The position numbers and the translations under genes were made by a program. Below the pieces are notes generated by a model that saw only the letters and a list, made by a program, of their open reading frames with translations, did not search any database and was not told the DNA's origin. A DNA stretch of 64,000 nucleotides. Source: Bradysia coprophila. Taxonomy: Eukaryota > Arthropoda > Insecta > Diptera > Sciaridae. Location of the stretch: NCBI RefSeq assembly GCF_014529535.1, contig NW_023503616.1, forward strand, positions 1,178,001-1,242,000. The letters are read 5' to 3'. The number at the start of each line of letters is the position of its first letter. The stretch's first letter is position 1. Shown here in pieces: positions 9,591 through 21,100 of this stretch.

Positions 9591-12383
9591 TTAGGACGCC
9601 GGTGCTTGATTAGCTAGACCCAAAGTGACTTGAATATTAGCTACAACACCACTAATTTTGCTCAATGACGCTGTGGTAGAATCGTGCAAATTGGACACAG
9701 AATTCACAATCTTACTTGAGATCTCCTTTAAGTTACCATCACTTAGGAAAACAGTCACATCTGTGGTAATGGATGTAAGACTTTCTAAAATCGTAAACAT
9801 TGCTAGAGTCAATTCATGTTGTGTGGCAGGAATTGATCCGGTCACTGCCGATACCGAGGGAATTGCAGCTCCAAGAACTTGTTGAATGACTAAAACTACT
9901 GTGAATACAAGATACGGTAAAATAGCAACTTCAGTTGCCAATTTCTCAAGAATATCATTGCTCGCATTTGCAGAAGATCGAATAATTGCTGCCATTGTGG
10001 AAATTAGAATTTGGATAGTTTTGGTTATTTCCCTAATCGAATCGTTTACATAACACGCACTCCCTTTGTAATCGTTGATGGCATAGAGTAGTGAATGCAA
10101 GGATATAGAAATATTACTAATTGATTTGACTAACGATGAAACTAGATCGCCAAAATTAGTAAGTTTAGATGCGCTGTCTAATAATTGACCGAAAATTGAG
10201 TGCAGGTATTTAAACGTTACATTCAAAATCTGATTAGCTGACCCAGATATGTTACTCAAGGTTGTTGTGATCGAAGTTAATGTCACACCAACTGTCTGTA
10301 GTAGACTGAATTCAGAAGACGCAACTTGTTTTAAGGAGGTGTTGAGACTGCTTAACGACGAGGAGAATGAGGACGATATAGACCTAAGAGAACCCGTCAA
10401 ACCATTTAAAAGTTCTGATAAATTTTTCTCGTCCGTACTGTTTATACCTTCAATAGCAAATGTATCACTTTCTCTACCATGCGCGACTTCGATCTTAGCA
10501 GATACTTTTGCATCAACTTTACTAATGTTACTTATTGAAGCGGTTGATTTTGTAAAGTCAAGTACTGGCGACAAAATTAAACTGAATATTTGAGCAGGAG
10601 GCTGAGTTGACGAAACAGCAATCGTTTCGACAATACTTGAAACATGATTTAAAATAACTACTATCGTTACAGCTAGAGACGATACAAGTTCATGAATTTC
10701 TCCAGTTTTTGCTAATGAAACGGAAGAAGCCAATATCGTAATCCATTCAGCCACATATAGAACAATTGACTGAAGAATTGGAAGAGCGATAACACTTTCA
10801 AGAGCACTATCAACTATGGAGTTAATAGACTTAGACATTGCTTTTGTTATAGCAATTACTGAGCTGGCTAAAACCTGGACCGCCTTAGCACATTCTTCGG
10901 TGACACTATCCATTTCAATTGAACTAAAATTGTCTTTTATCAGCAAATTTGCCAATTTTTGAAGGGCAGCGAAAACATCTTCAATCGACTTTATTATCGC
11001 TTTTCCTAAATCCCCACCGAGACCAAAGGTAAAATTACCAACGACTATTTTGAAGATTTCCAAAATACCTGGCAAAGACGTTGCAAAATTTGCTGCAATT
11101 TCATTGTCAGACCCAGTCAACTGATTCAAACGTTGAAACAATGGGTACAATTGTCGAGATGTCTTAGACTGAATGCCTATATCTGATGACGAAATTACAG
11201 CTATGCTTGATGCTATGGTCGCAGCTGATGTGGTTACGTAGCTAGCAAAACCGGCTTCAGCACCAATTAAATTGAACAAAATGGTTTCGAGCTGAGCCGA
11301 TACTTGTAACAACACGCTTGTTTGAAGCTTTTCTAGTGATTGATTAAATCTATACGAAAATGATCTCAAGGTCACACTTATAGTACTTACTATTGCAGAC
11401 ATAGACGATGCAATTGAAGCTGATGTGATTGAAGTTAATGCATTTGTAATGAATGGCAACTGTTGGTCAACAATTCCCAAAAATGAATTCAAAACTGATG
11501 ATGCTGGTGTTATTCTATCCGACGCCGACAATGCAATAGAAGCAATGGAAGAACCGACACTTTGAACAAAAATAATTGTAGTTTGTAGGACCAGTGTAAG
11601 TGATATAATCGCCTCTTTTGCTTCAGTTAAAACTCCAATTTTCGTCGTTGCTGCTTCTGCGAGTAATGCAATACTATTAACTAATATTTGCATTGACTCA
11701 GCCACCGAAAATATGGCATCATTGAATCGCGTCGTGATATTCGAAGTAGTGTCCTTAGCCTCGCCCAAAACTTGAATCACATTCAGCAAATTTTCTTCTA
11801 TTTTGCTTACGCCATCATTTATACTAGTTCCAATATCCAAACTAGATAAAACGTCGTTGATGGATAAAAACGCTGCAGATATAACATCGCTTAAAGATGA
11901 ACCGTCTTCATTCAATGATCCGATTTTATTTGCCCTTTTATCAAGCAATTCTAGCAGGTTGGTCGACACAGAAGACACAGTTTGCGATGGACAGTCGGAT
12001 AAATCACTTAACGTCTTCTGAAGGCTACGGAATGCTGTCAACACATCCGATGAAACATCACTTAGAGGTAATGCCAGTTGTAGTTTGTCGGGAATCAAAA
12101 TTCTTTCAGTTGTGTTCAGCTTAGACCGGAAGTCGTCGTAGTTTAACTTTTCGGGTGACTTATTTTCGACGGTTTCGGCAAAACTTTGAGCTGCTTTTAA
12201 AACCTCATTACTGATATCATCGTTCCTTTCAGGACTTTTCCATTCAGTATTTTTCTGTTCAGGAGTTTTCCATTTGAAAAGCTGGAAACGAAAGCGGAAA
12301 ATTTTATTCAAATTGATCGAATCAAGTAAAATAAAAATTACTTGTACAAGTAGCACTAAAAAAAGTAATCCGACACACTTCAT
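9591..12383 (-). CDS. Unrecognised 930-aa Ser/Ile/Leu-rich repeat protein with N-terminal hydrophobic signal or anchor
   Basis: Single open frame of 930 codons. The frame is open upstream to 12401, but the first ATG is at 12381-12383, giving MKCVGLLFLVLLVQVIFILL, a strong signal peptide or signal anchor (residues 1-22). A short charged linker with a duplicated W-K-[TS]-PE motif follows (about 37-54). The rest is rich in Ser, Ile, Leu, Ala, Thr and Val, predicted mostly helical. It contains at least three related segments about 270-290 residues apart: ESMQILVNSIALLAE (about 229), KAVQVLASSVIAITK (about 500) and KTIQILISTMAAIIR (about 788), the last two followed by ALPILQSIVLYV and AILPYLVFTVVL. 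Only four Cys are present. There are many N-x-S/T sites, suggesting a secreted or extracellular glycoprotein. I know no family for it, so function is unknown. Intron-free, unlike its neighbours. Confidence 0.85.
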   Translation of the reverse strand: MKCVGLLFLVLLVQVIFILLDSINLNKIFRFRFQLFKWKTPEQKNTEWKSPERNDDISNEVLKAAQSFAETVENKSPEKLNYDDFRSKLNTTERILIPDKLQLALPLSDVSSDVLTAFRSLQKTLSDLSDCPSQTVSSVSTNLLELLDKRANKIGSLNEDGSSLSDVISAAFLSINDVLSSLDIGTSINDGVSKIEENLLNVIQVLGEAKDTTSNITTRFNDAIFSVAESMQILVNSIALLAEAATTKIGVLTEAKEAIISLTLVLQTTIIFVQSVGSSIASIALSASDRITPASSVLNSFLGIVDQQLPFITNALTSITSASIASSMSAIVSTISVTLRSFSYRFNQSLEKLQTSVLLQVSAQLETILFNLIGAEAGFASYVTTSAATIASSIAVISSSDIGIQSKTSRQLYPLFQRLNQLTGSDNEIAANFATSLPGILEIFKIVVGNFTFGLGGDLGKAIIKSIEDVFAALQKLANLLIKDNFSSIEMDSVTEECAKAVQVLASSVIAITKAMSKSINSIVDSALESVIALPILQSIVLYVAEWITILASSVSLAKTGEIHELVSSLAVTIVVILNHVSSIVETIAVSSTQPPAQIFSLILSPVLDFTKSTASISNISKVDAKVSAKIEVAHGRESDTFAIEGINSTDEKNLSELLNGLTGSLRSISSSFSSSLSSLNTSLKQVASSEFSLLQTVGVTLTSITTTLSNISGSANQILNVTFKYLHSIFGQLLDSASKLTNFGDLVSSLVKSISNISISLHSLLYAINDYKGSACYVNDSIREITKTIQILISTMAAIIRSSANASNDILEKLATEVAILPYLVFTVVLVIQQVLGAAIPSVSAVTGSIPATQHELTLAMFTILESLTSITTDVTVFLSDGNLKEISSKIVNSVSNLHDSTTASLSKISGVVANIQVTLGLANQAPAS

Positions 12384-15283
12384 TTCCGTGGCAGTTGTCA
12401 AGCACGAACTAACTTTTTTTTAAATTTTTTTTTATTCCCTTCCTCGTTCCACATGCACACATTTTTGTTCATATTCATTTCATAAACGAAACCAACTGCT
12501 CAAATAGATTTATATTTTAAAAACTTTACAATTTTGGCAGACACGTTCTTGGTCACAGTTTTTTTTTTGTCTCGAAGAAGGAGAAGCAATCATTTTTGTA
12601 CTTGACACACTTTACAAATAAAACTTATGGGAATGTAACAACTACCAGTCAAGTTTTAATTTATTTAGGTGTCTGAATCATCAGAAAGTAGAATTTGGTT
12701 TTTCTTTAACAAAACTTACCTTCCTCACTACTGGATATATTTTCCGAAATTTGTTTAAAAGTAATTTTACATTTCAATCTTTTATAAGCACAAGAGCAAG
12801 AGTGCAATATAAGGGTCCAATCTGCTACTTCTTTTGTTTAATATATTTAGTACGCAATGGTTTGATGCCGAATCTATTACTTCCTTTGACTTACTACACA
12901 TGATGTTATATAAAGAGAGCCATAGGGAAATGATGTTTCGCAACTTTTACTTCTTCAGTTTTTCTACACGTCTAGTTATACAGTACCTATATATGAAATT
13001 CCTTATAAATGCCCAGTATAAAAGAACACAAGACAGAGCTCAACTTATTGTTGTCTGAAAGGTTAACTTAAAAATTGAACAATCGATGTGACAAACTTTT
13101 GATACAAAATTTACATATTCAATCTGACATGATATCTACGTAAATTGGAATCGATACAATGATCACCATAGATGTATAAATTCTGTGGAAAAAAATGTAT
13201 TTCCAATCATTGCGTATATATACAATCCATAGCCATCTGGGTAAATAACCAAGAATTTCAGAAAATGTGTATTCGGAATTTTTCGTCATTTATACTTTTC
13301 TTCAACGTTGAGTTCTGTTATTTCACCTTCATTTTCATAATAATTTTAACTACTAAAACCGGCAAGAATTGATCTATTAAATAGAAATGATTACCTGGAA
13401 ACGAAGACCAATCTCGATATGGAATTCTTCGTGGCATTTTCATAATTTTCTTTGAACAGTCTGTAGACTCTTAATTCGGCGAAAATCTTTGATAAAATAA
13501 TCAATAGGAATAGCTTTTAATTTGTGTATAAATTCATGTTGCAAAATGTGTGTTTTTGAAGGTTAAATTAACAATCAAATTGAATTTCTTATTCGTATAT
13601 CATCAAGATAATATACTCTTAATTAAACGGCAACGATACATCTTATGTGTGTTCCTAATTCTTCTACCCCAGAAGATACAACAGCAACAACAACAGAAAA
13701 AAGAGAAATATTTCCATACGTGCATCACTAAGGGTTGTTATTTCGGTAACCCATAACAATAAAACCTCATCCTCAATATTTAATACTGTAAAGAACATGG
13801 GAAAACTAAGCTGTCTTCGGTAGAGATGTTCATTACAAAACACGACTCGGGCTTATCCTTATATGTTATAAATATATACCAATAGCAACCCACATTTACT
13901 CGATTGTTAATATAAAACGCGTTTTTCTCGGAATAAATATATATTTTTTTCCTAGCACACAATCTGAATTATATGTTCTCATTCATTGTGTAATCCCTTT
14001 CTTCATGGCTTTTGTTTTCCTATTCTTTAGCATAAATCGCTCCGGGGTATTTCATTGATTTACTGAATGATGAAAAAATAAAATTCCGACCAGTAGATTG
14101 GATTTTAGTGTATATAATACTTCGAGGAAAGCTAATTTTCTCTAAATGTCTTAATTTGTCAGTTAACTGACGATTTGTGTGTATAAAAAATAAACCTTTT
14201 GTTGTGCTGAAACTTAATCGATCTTGCGTCATTTATTTAAAAAAAAAGAAGAAGAGAAAAATTAGGGAAAGCTGTCAGATCTTTAACTTGTTCTGGCACA
14301 TGTTCCGCTACAGTAAGACTCATGTAAATTCTCTGAATGAACAATATAACGTAAACTGTAATTACATTCAAAGGTCTCAAAATTTAGAGCGCAATGAAGT
14401 CCTGACATGACGCACACACAAATAGAACAACACAAGCTTCACGGTACTATTCACAGGATATTCATCTTTATCATCATCAAGATCCCCATAGCATAATAAT
14501 CATTTCAATCTTCATTAAGCCCGCACATACCAAGTTTGTGTATCGTACACGCTTGTTATTCCATACAATAAAGTGTGAGATTTGCAATTTACTAGAAGTT
14601 CTACTGCTGGTATATGAGCGTTAAGAAACACTAACAACAATATACAGCAGCGCAAAACATTACATAAACAGAACAATACAAACGCCTTTTCCCCATGCTT
14701 AGTTGATACACGAACAATCAAAATTATGATCCCGAATAATCCATTTCAGTCTCCTGGTTTTAGTTAATATATAAAAGACACTTCTGGATGAATCTAAGAT
14801 TCGCAAATGAAATATAATATAGAAAATGATGTATGGGGACAAATTTAAAAGATTATTTGTGAAAGCTTAAAGCTTTTAAAATGATATATGACATAACATT
14901 AATCCTATCACATTTATGTTAGTGTACGTATGTACATGTACTATATAGATGTTGCTGGTATACGTGAATGGATATAAATTTAAATTTTATTGAACAAATT
15001 ATGTGTCGTTTACGATACTAAATACATTCAACTTAAATGTTGAGCCGTATAATAAAAGAAGAACGAATATCGATTTGCTGGCTGGTTTCTCGTTCTGTGT
15101 GAGGGAAGACAGTCTAATGTTCGAAACGGTATGAAAGTATTTGGTTCTTGCTTCATACATAAACAATGATCAGATTTCAACTAATTCATTCAGTTCATTC
15201 CACAATTCATTTCAAAATATTGCCAAACATCCGTCCCTGAAGACCTGAAAATGTTACGCTTCATTTATAATATAATTCCATAT
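12384..15283. other. Gene-free region upstream of the 930-aa gene
   Basis: The first about 150 bases upstream of 12383 are likely promoter and 5' UTR of the minus-strand gene, but no TATA/initiator pair at correct spacing was found. The remainder is AT-rich with short chance frames. It holds one minus-strand copy of the paired dispersed motif (12816-12890) and a small CAA-rich run near 13678-13695. Confidence 0.4.
12816..12890 (-). repeat. Paired dispersed motif element (minus copy)
   Basis: On the minus strand this reads aaaggaagtaatagattc, then about 50 bp later caaaagaagtagcagattgg. This is the same two-motif arrangement seen at 57890-58030, 60690-60850 and 63140-63300. Confidence 0.5.
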
Positions 15284-15598
15284 CTAGGAAATGTAACCTG
15301 GAAAGCCCGATTATCGGTTTTCCCCGGTTACCGGGAATTTTTGTTTTCGTTTACCGGTAGCTTTAACCTGACTTTATTTAAGCACATTATCGTCAATTCT
15401 ACCAGGGCGCCAGCACAAAAAACCACCTAATTGTTTGGAGATTGAAATTTCGACTGTCGGCCACTAGCATTTACTTTCTGCGCGAAAACCAAAAATGTCC
15501 CTACGAGCAGACTGAGAAATTTTCTGGTAATTTTTCTGTCATTTACCGGTTTTCCCGTTTCCCGGTTTTTAAATATCGATGGTAAATACATTTCCTAG
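15284..15598. mobile_element. Small inverted-repeat element, CTAGGAAATGTA ends
   Basis: The ends ctaggaaatgta and its complement (tacatttcctag) bound 315 bp. The interior has inverted GC-rich blocks (ggttttccccggttaccggg and accggttttcccgtttcccg). Flanks ttccatat and agtcatat resemble but do not exactly match an 8-bp duplication. No coding capacity. It sits 24 bp from the next element. Confidence 0.55.
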
Positions 15599-15622
15599 AG
15601 TCATATCTGATTTTAGTAAGCA

Positions 15623-16038
15623 TTAAGAGGCACCGGCACTTAGCTAAAATTGTAGCCTACATTTGCGTGTTTCGTATTTCATTTTTGTTAATATCTTTTC
15701 ATCAGAATCCTTTTTGAAAAATGTGCGACCGCAATTCCGACCACGAATGTGTTAGCTTTCAACAGAAAATAGTTTTGGTTGTAGTCGTTTGACCAGCTCT
15801 GAGAAAAGTGAGCAGTTTAATGAAATTTTCATAAATTGCACATTGTTCTCAGAGCTGGTCAAATTGCTGCAACCAAATCTATTTTCTGTTGAAAGCTAAC
15901 ACATTCGTGGTCGGAATTGCGGTCGTACATTTTTCAAAAAGGATTCTGGTGGAAAGATATCATCAAAAGTAAACCAAAATCCAGTATTTAAAAATCGCCC
16001 TAATGTATGCTTTTCGGCAAAGTAGCGGTGCCTCTTAA
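15623..16038. mobile_element. TTAA-flanked foldback element (416 bp)
   Basis: Both ends read TTAAGAGGCACCG in inverted orientation. The arms are about 200 bp each and very similar from the gaatcctttttgaaaaatgt block through the central tttgaccagctctgaga block. TTAA at both edges would fit a piggyBac-type target duplication, but the class is inference. No transposase frame. Relatives are at 4109-5309, 41140-41215 and 51526-51730. Confidence 0.75.
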
Positions 16039-18131
16039 GAACTAAAACGATTATCTAGAATTATGAGTTCTGCTCTGTTTTGGACTACTGATTCTAGGCA
16101 ATTTCATTTGCTGTAGTCCGAATGAAGTGAGAGAGGCGAAAACTCCAGAAAAATCTCAAAACGCCATTATTTTTGCCTTGATAACTACTACTCTTTGTTT
16201 GATAAGAGTACTTTAAAGAAGAAGGACACAACTCGGGAACATTTATCAGATTTATCAGTCAATTCGCAATGGTATTCGTATGTTCTTCATTTTATTTGGC
16301 CGTTGTCATTACCCCCGGCCTTACCCTGTGACAGCAATTGCCAGATTCGTACAAAATAATATTCAAATATTCCTAAGTCATCTTCAACGACGTGATTAAT
16401 CGATTGTCCAGTGTATCCTTTCATATACTAAGACACAAAACATAATGTTAAACCTAAATGAAGTAAAAGATTTCACATTGGATAACGAGAAGAAATAGAC
16501 GTTTTTATGATGATAAATGGCGATACATTGTTTTCTGTGCTTGAAGAGGCCTTATCAGATTCACTTTTTAAATTTTAAAACGCTTGGATGTCATTTCTTC
16601 TAGTTAATAAAGATCAACCCTTAATGTTGTGAATCTATAAGCCAATTTCAAAACTTCAATTTCCCCAATTTCTCTTACATTCGATGTGGGAGTATAGGAC
16701 GACAATGGAGATGCGTGTAGCGAGATAAAAATTGCTCACTTCGTATGTTCATCGAAATTTAAATTAATTTCAGCAACAAAATTAAATTGTATTGTAATAA
16801 CGTTGCCGAACAATAAATTTATTTTGTGTGTATAAAGAAATAACAATACGGTGTCACCAGCTACAACGTATCATGGTAAAATGTCATCAAGAAGAAAACC
16901 CCATAAAACAAGGGAAATTGCCTAGAGTGTCATACAAAATAAAACCGCTCCTGTGACGATAATATTATGTGTTGAATGGTGATGTTTGTGCCAATATTTA
17001 TTCACAGCGTTTCTAATTCAATAACATGTGCCATGAAGTGTGAAGATAATGGAATAGCATCTTTTGTTACGTTACAATCATCTATGTAAAGATAAAATAA
17101 TGACTATGTGTGTATATATTTGTGGTGGCGTATTACACATTACATCCTACAGAGACTTGGATTAAAACTGTTCCAGTTGAATTTAATCAACGTGCTTTGT
17201 ATTTGTCATTTATAAGCACACTCCATTTCTCCACACGGCAGTTTCCACTGTTTATCAATGAAATTCCTATGTGTTTTACCAGTTAAATTCTGAATGAAGA
17301 CGCAAGTGATGTCATTATAAGGATAATTATTAACGAATTGTTAAAGGATTTAATTTGTATGGATAGCTATCAGTTTGCATGTGTTATACTTTCAGAGTCT
17401 CTCCAAAATCGACAGAAAGCCTTGGATTGAAATGTTTCTTCGACTTCCTCAATTACCAAACAGTTTTTAGATGTCAACTGATGGCCCACTTTCGAAAGGT
17501 CTAATAAGTCTATAATTTATAAAGTGCTTAGTCCACTCAATTCACATTTCATCTTATGAATATTATCCTTTCTCAGACGGCAAGCATAACACAGCAGTAT
17601 AATTGTCGGGTCTATTGCGTCTTAAGATCTGCAAAAAATGTATGCAAAAATGTGTACTTCAATTGTTTGAACATTAATTTTGCTTCTGATAATAAGTTGC
17701 AGATTGTCATTTATTTTGTTCGTAGCTCTTGTTGCATTCATAGCAGATGCATAGATGCACTTTCAAGCTAAGCATACATACTACAACTTAGTAAATAAAT
17801 GTTTAACACAAATGAAGTACAAGATTTTGTATCAAGGGCAGTTGTTTCAAGACATCAAAAGTCCATGATATTTTTGGGATAAATGACTCTAGAGGTAATC
17901 GCGGGTTCCATGCCGTATGGGCAAGTGGCCACAAATAGTTTAGACAGAGTTGTATACTTGACTTAGGTTTTAAATGAACGTAATTTCATCCAAATTAGTT
18001 CAGCGTAAATTTTGTAAAAAATCGCGATTTCGACATTTGAAGATCTGCCACTTCCTACCAAATGCTGTTAGAGAGTCTATTTTAAAGACCAAAGCCTATC
18101 TCGGCTGGTAGATCCCTTTCTACCATGTCAG
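16039..18131. other. Gene-free region left of the satellite
   Basis: No exon recognised. Single copies of the dispersed motif occur at 16457-16473 (aatgaagtaaaagattt) and 17811-17834 (aatgaagtacaagattttgt). A 71-codon frame at 17556 has no protein-like features. Confidence 0.4.
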
Positions 18132-21100
18132 TTCAACATTTAAATTAATTATTTTCCAAATGATGAATTTCAACGTTTAAATTAATTATTTTCCAAATGA
18201 TGAATTTCAACGTTTAAATTAATTATTTTCCAAATGATGAATTTCAACGTTTAAATTAATTATTTTCCAAATGATGAATTTCAACGTTTAAATTAATTAT
18301 TTTCCAAATGATGAATTTCAACGTTTAAATTAATTATTTTCCAAATGATGAATTTCAACGTTTAAATTAATTATTTTCCAAATGATGAATTTCAACGTTT
18401 AAATTAATTATTTTCCAAATGATGAATTTTAACGTTTAAATTAATTATTTTCCAAATGATGAATTTCAACGTTTAAATTAATTATTTTCCAAATGATGAA
18501 TTTCAACGTTTAAATTAATTATTTTCCAAATGATGAATTTCAACGTTTAAATTAATTATTTTCCAAATGATGAATTTCAACGTTTAAATTAATTATTTTC
18601 CAAATGATGAATTTCAACGTTTAAATTAATTATTTTCCAAATGATGAATTTCAACGTTTAAATTAATTATTTTCCAAATGATGAATTTCAACGTTTAAAT
18701 TAATTATTTTCCAAATGATGAATTTCAACGTTTAAATTAATTATTTTCCAAATGATGAATTTCAACGTTTAAATTAATTATTTTCCAAATGATGAATTTC
18801 AACGTTTAAATTAATTATTTTCCAAATGATGAATTTCAACGTTTAAATTAATTATTTTCCAAATGATGAATTTCAACGTTTAAATTAATTATTTTCCAAA
18901 TGATGAATTTCAACGTTTAAATTAATTATTTTCCAAATGATGAATTTCAACGTTTAAATTAATTATTTTTTTTTTAAATTAATTATTTTCCAAATGATGA
19001 ATTTCAACGTTTAAATTAATTATTTTCCAAATGATGAATTTCAACGTTTAAATTAATTATTTTCCAAATGATGAATTTCAACGTTTAAATTAATTATTTT
19101 CCAAATGATGAATTTCAACGTTTAAATTAATTATTTTCCAAATGATGAATTTCAACGTTTAAATTAATTATTTTCCAAATGATGAATTTCAACGTTTAAA
19201 TTAATTATTTTCCAAATGATGAATTTCAACGTTTAAATTAATTATTTTCCAAATGATGAATTTCAACGTTTAAATTAATTATTTTCCAAATGATGAATTT
19301 CAACGTTTAAATTAATTATTTTCCAAATGATGAATTTCAACGTTTAAATTAATTATTTTCCAAATGATGAATTTCAACGTTTAAATTAATTATTTTCCAA
19401 ATGATGAATTTCAACGTTTAAATTAATTATTTTCCAAATGATGAATTTCAACGTTTAAATTAATTATTTTCCAAATGATGAATTTCAACGTTTAAATTAA
19501 TTATTTTCCAAATGATGAATTTCAACGTTTAAATTAATTATTTTCCAAATGATGAATTTCAACGTTTAAATTAATTATTTTCCAAATGATGAATTTCAAC
19601 GTTTAAATTAATTATTTTCCAAATGATGAATTTCAACGTTTAAATTAATTATTTTCCAAATGATGAATTTCAACGTTTAAATTAATTATTTTCCAAATGA
19701 TGAATTTCAACGTTTAAATTAATTATTTTCCAAATGATGAATTTCAACGTTTAAATTAATTATTTTCCAAATGATGAATTTCAACGTTTAAATTAATTAT
19801 TTTCCAAATGATGAATTTCAACGTTTAAATTAATTATTTTCCAAATGATGAATTTCAACGTTTAAATTAATTATTTTCCAAATGATGAATTTCAACGTTT
19901 AAATTAATTATTTTCCAAATGATGAATTTCAACGTTTAAATTAATTATTTTCCAAATGATGAATTTCAACGTTTAAATTAATTATTTTCCAAATGATGAA
20001 TTTCAACGTTTAAATTAATTATTTTCCAAATGATGAATTTCAACGTTTAAATTAATTATTTTCCAAATGATGAATTTCAACGTTTAAATTAATTATTTTC
20101 CAAATGATGAATTTCAACGTTTAAATTAATTATTTTCCAAATGATGAATTTCAACGTTTAAATTAATTATTTTCCAAATGATGAATTTCAACGTTTAAAT
20201 TAATTATTTTCCAAATGATGAATTTCAACGTTTAAATTAATTATTTTCCAAATGATGAATTTCAACGTTTAAATTAATTATTTTCCAAATGATGAATTTC
20301 AACGTTTAAATTAATTATTTTCCAAATGATGAATTTTAACGTTTAAATTAATTATTTTCCAAATGATGAATTTCAACGTTTAAATTAATTATTTTCCAAA
20401 TGATGAATTTCAACGTTTTTAATTTTTTATTTTAATTAATTATTTTCCAAATGATGAATTTTAACGTTTAAATTAATTATTTTCCAAATGATGAATTTCA
20501 ACGTTTAAATTAATTATTTTCCAAATGATGAATTTCAACGTTTAAATTAATTATTTTCCAAATGATGAATTTCAACGTTTAAATTAATTATTTTCCAAAT
20601 GATGAATTTCAACGTTTAAATTAATTATTTTCCAAATGATGAATTTTAACGTTTAAATTAATTATTTTCCAAATGATGAATTTCAACGTTTAAATTAATT
20701 ATTTTCCAAATGATGAATTTCAACGTTTAAATTAATTATTTTCCAAATGATGAATTTCAACGTTTAAATTAATTATTTTCCAAATGATGAATTTCAACGT
20801 TTAAATTAATTATTTTCCAAATGATGAATTTCAACGTTTAAATTAATTATTTTCCAAATGATGAATTTTAACGTTTAAATTAATTATTTTCCAAATGATG
20901 AATTTCAACGTTTAAATTAATTATTTTCCAAATGATGAATTTCAACGTTTAAATTAATTATTTTCCAAATGATGAATTTCAACGTTTAAATTAATTATTT
21001 TCCAAATGATGAATTTCAACGTTTAAATTAATTATTTTCCAAATGATGAATTTTAACGTTTAAATTAATTATTTTCCAAATGATGAATTTCAACGTTTAA

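Noticed and set aside
9658..12124. Plus-strand frames opposite the 930-aa gene
   Set aside because: They are antisense shadows of the real minus-strand coding sequence.
12384..12401. Upstream start at 12401 for the 930-aa protein
   Set aside because: The codon there is TTG; the first ATG at 12383 gives a clean signal sequence.
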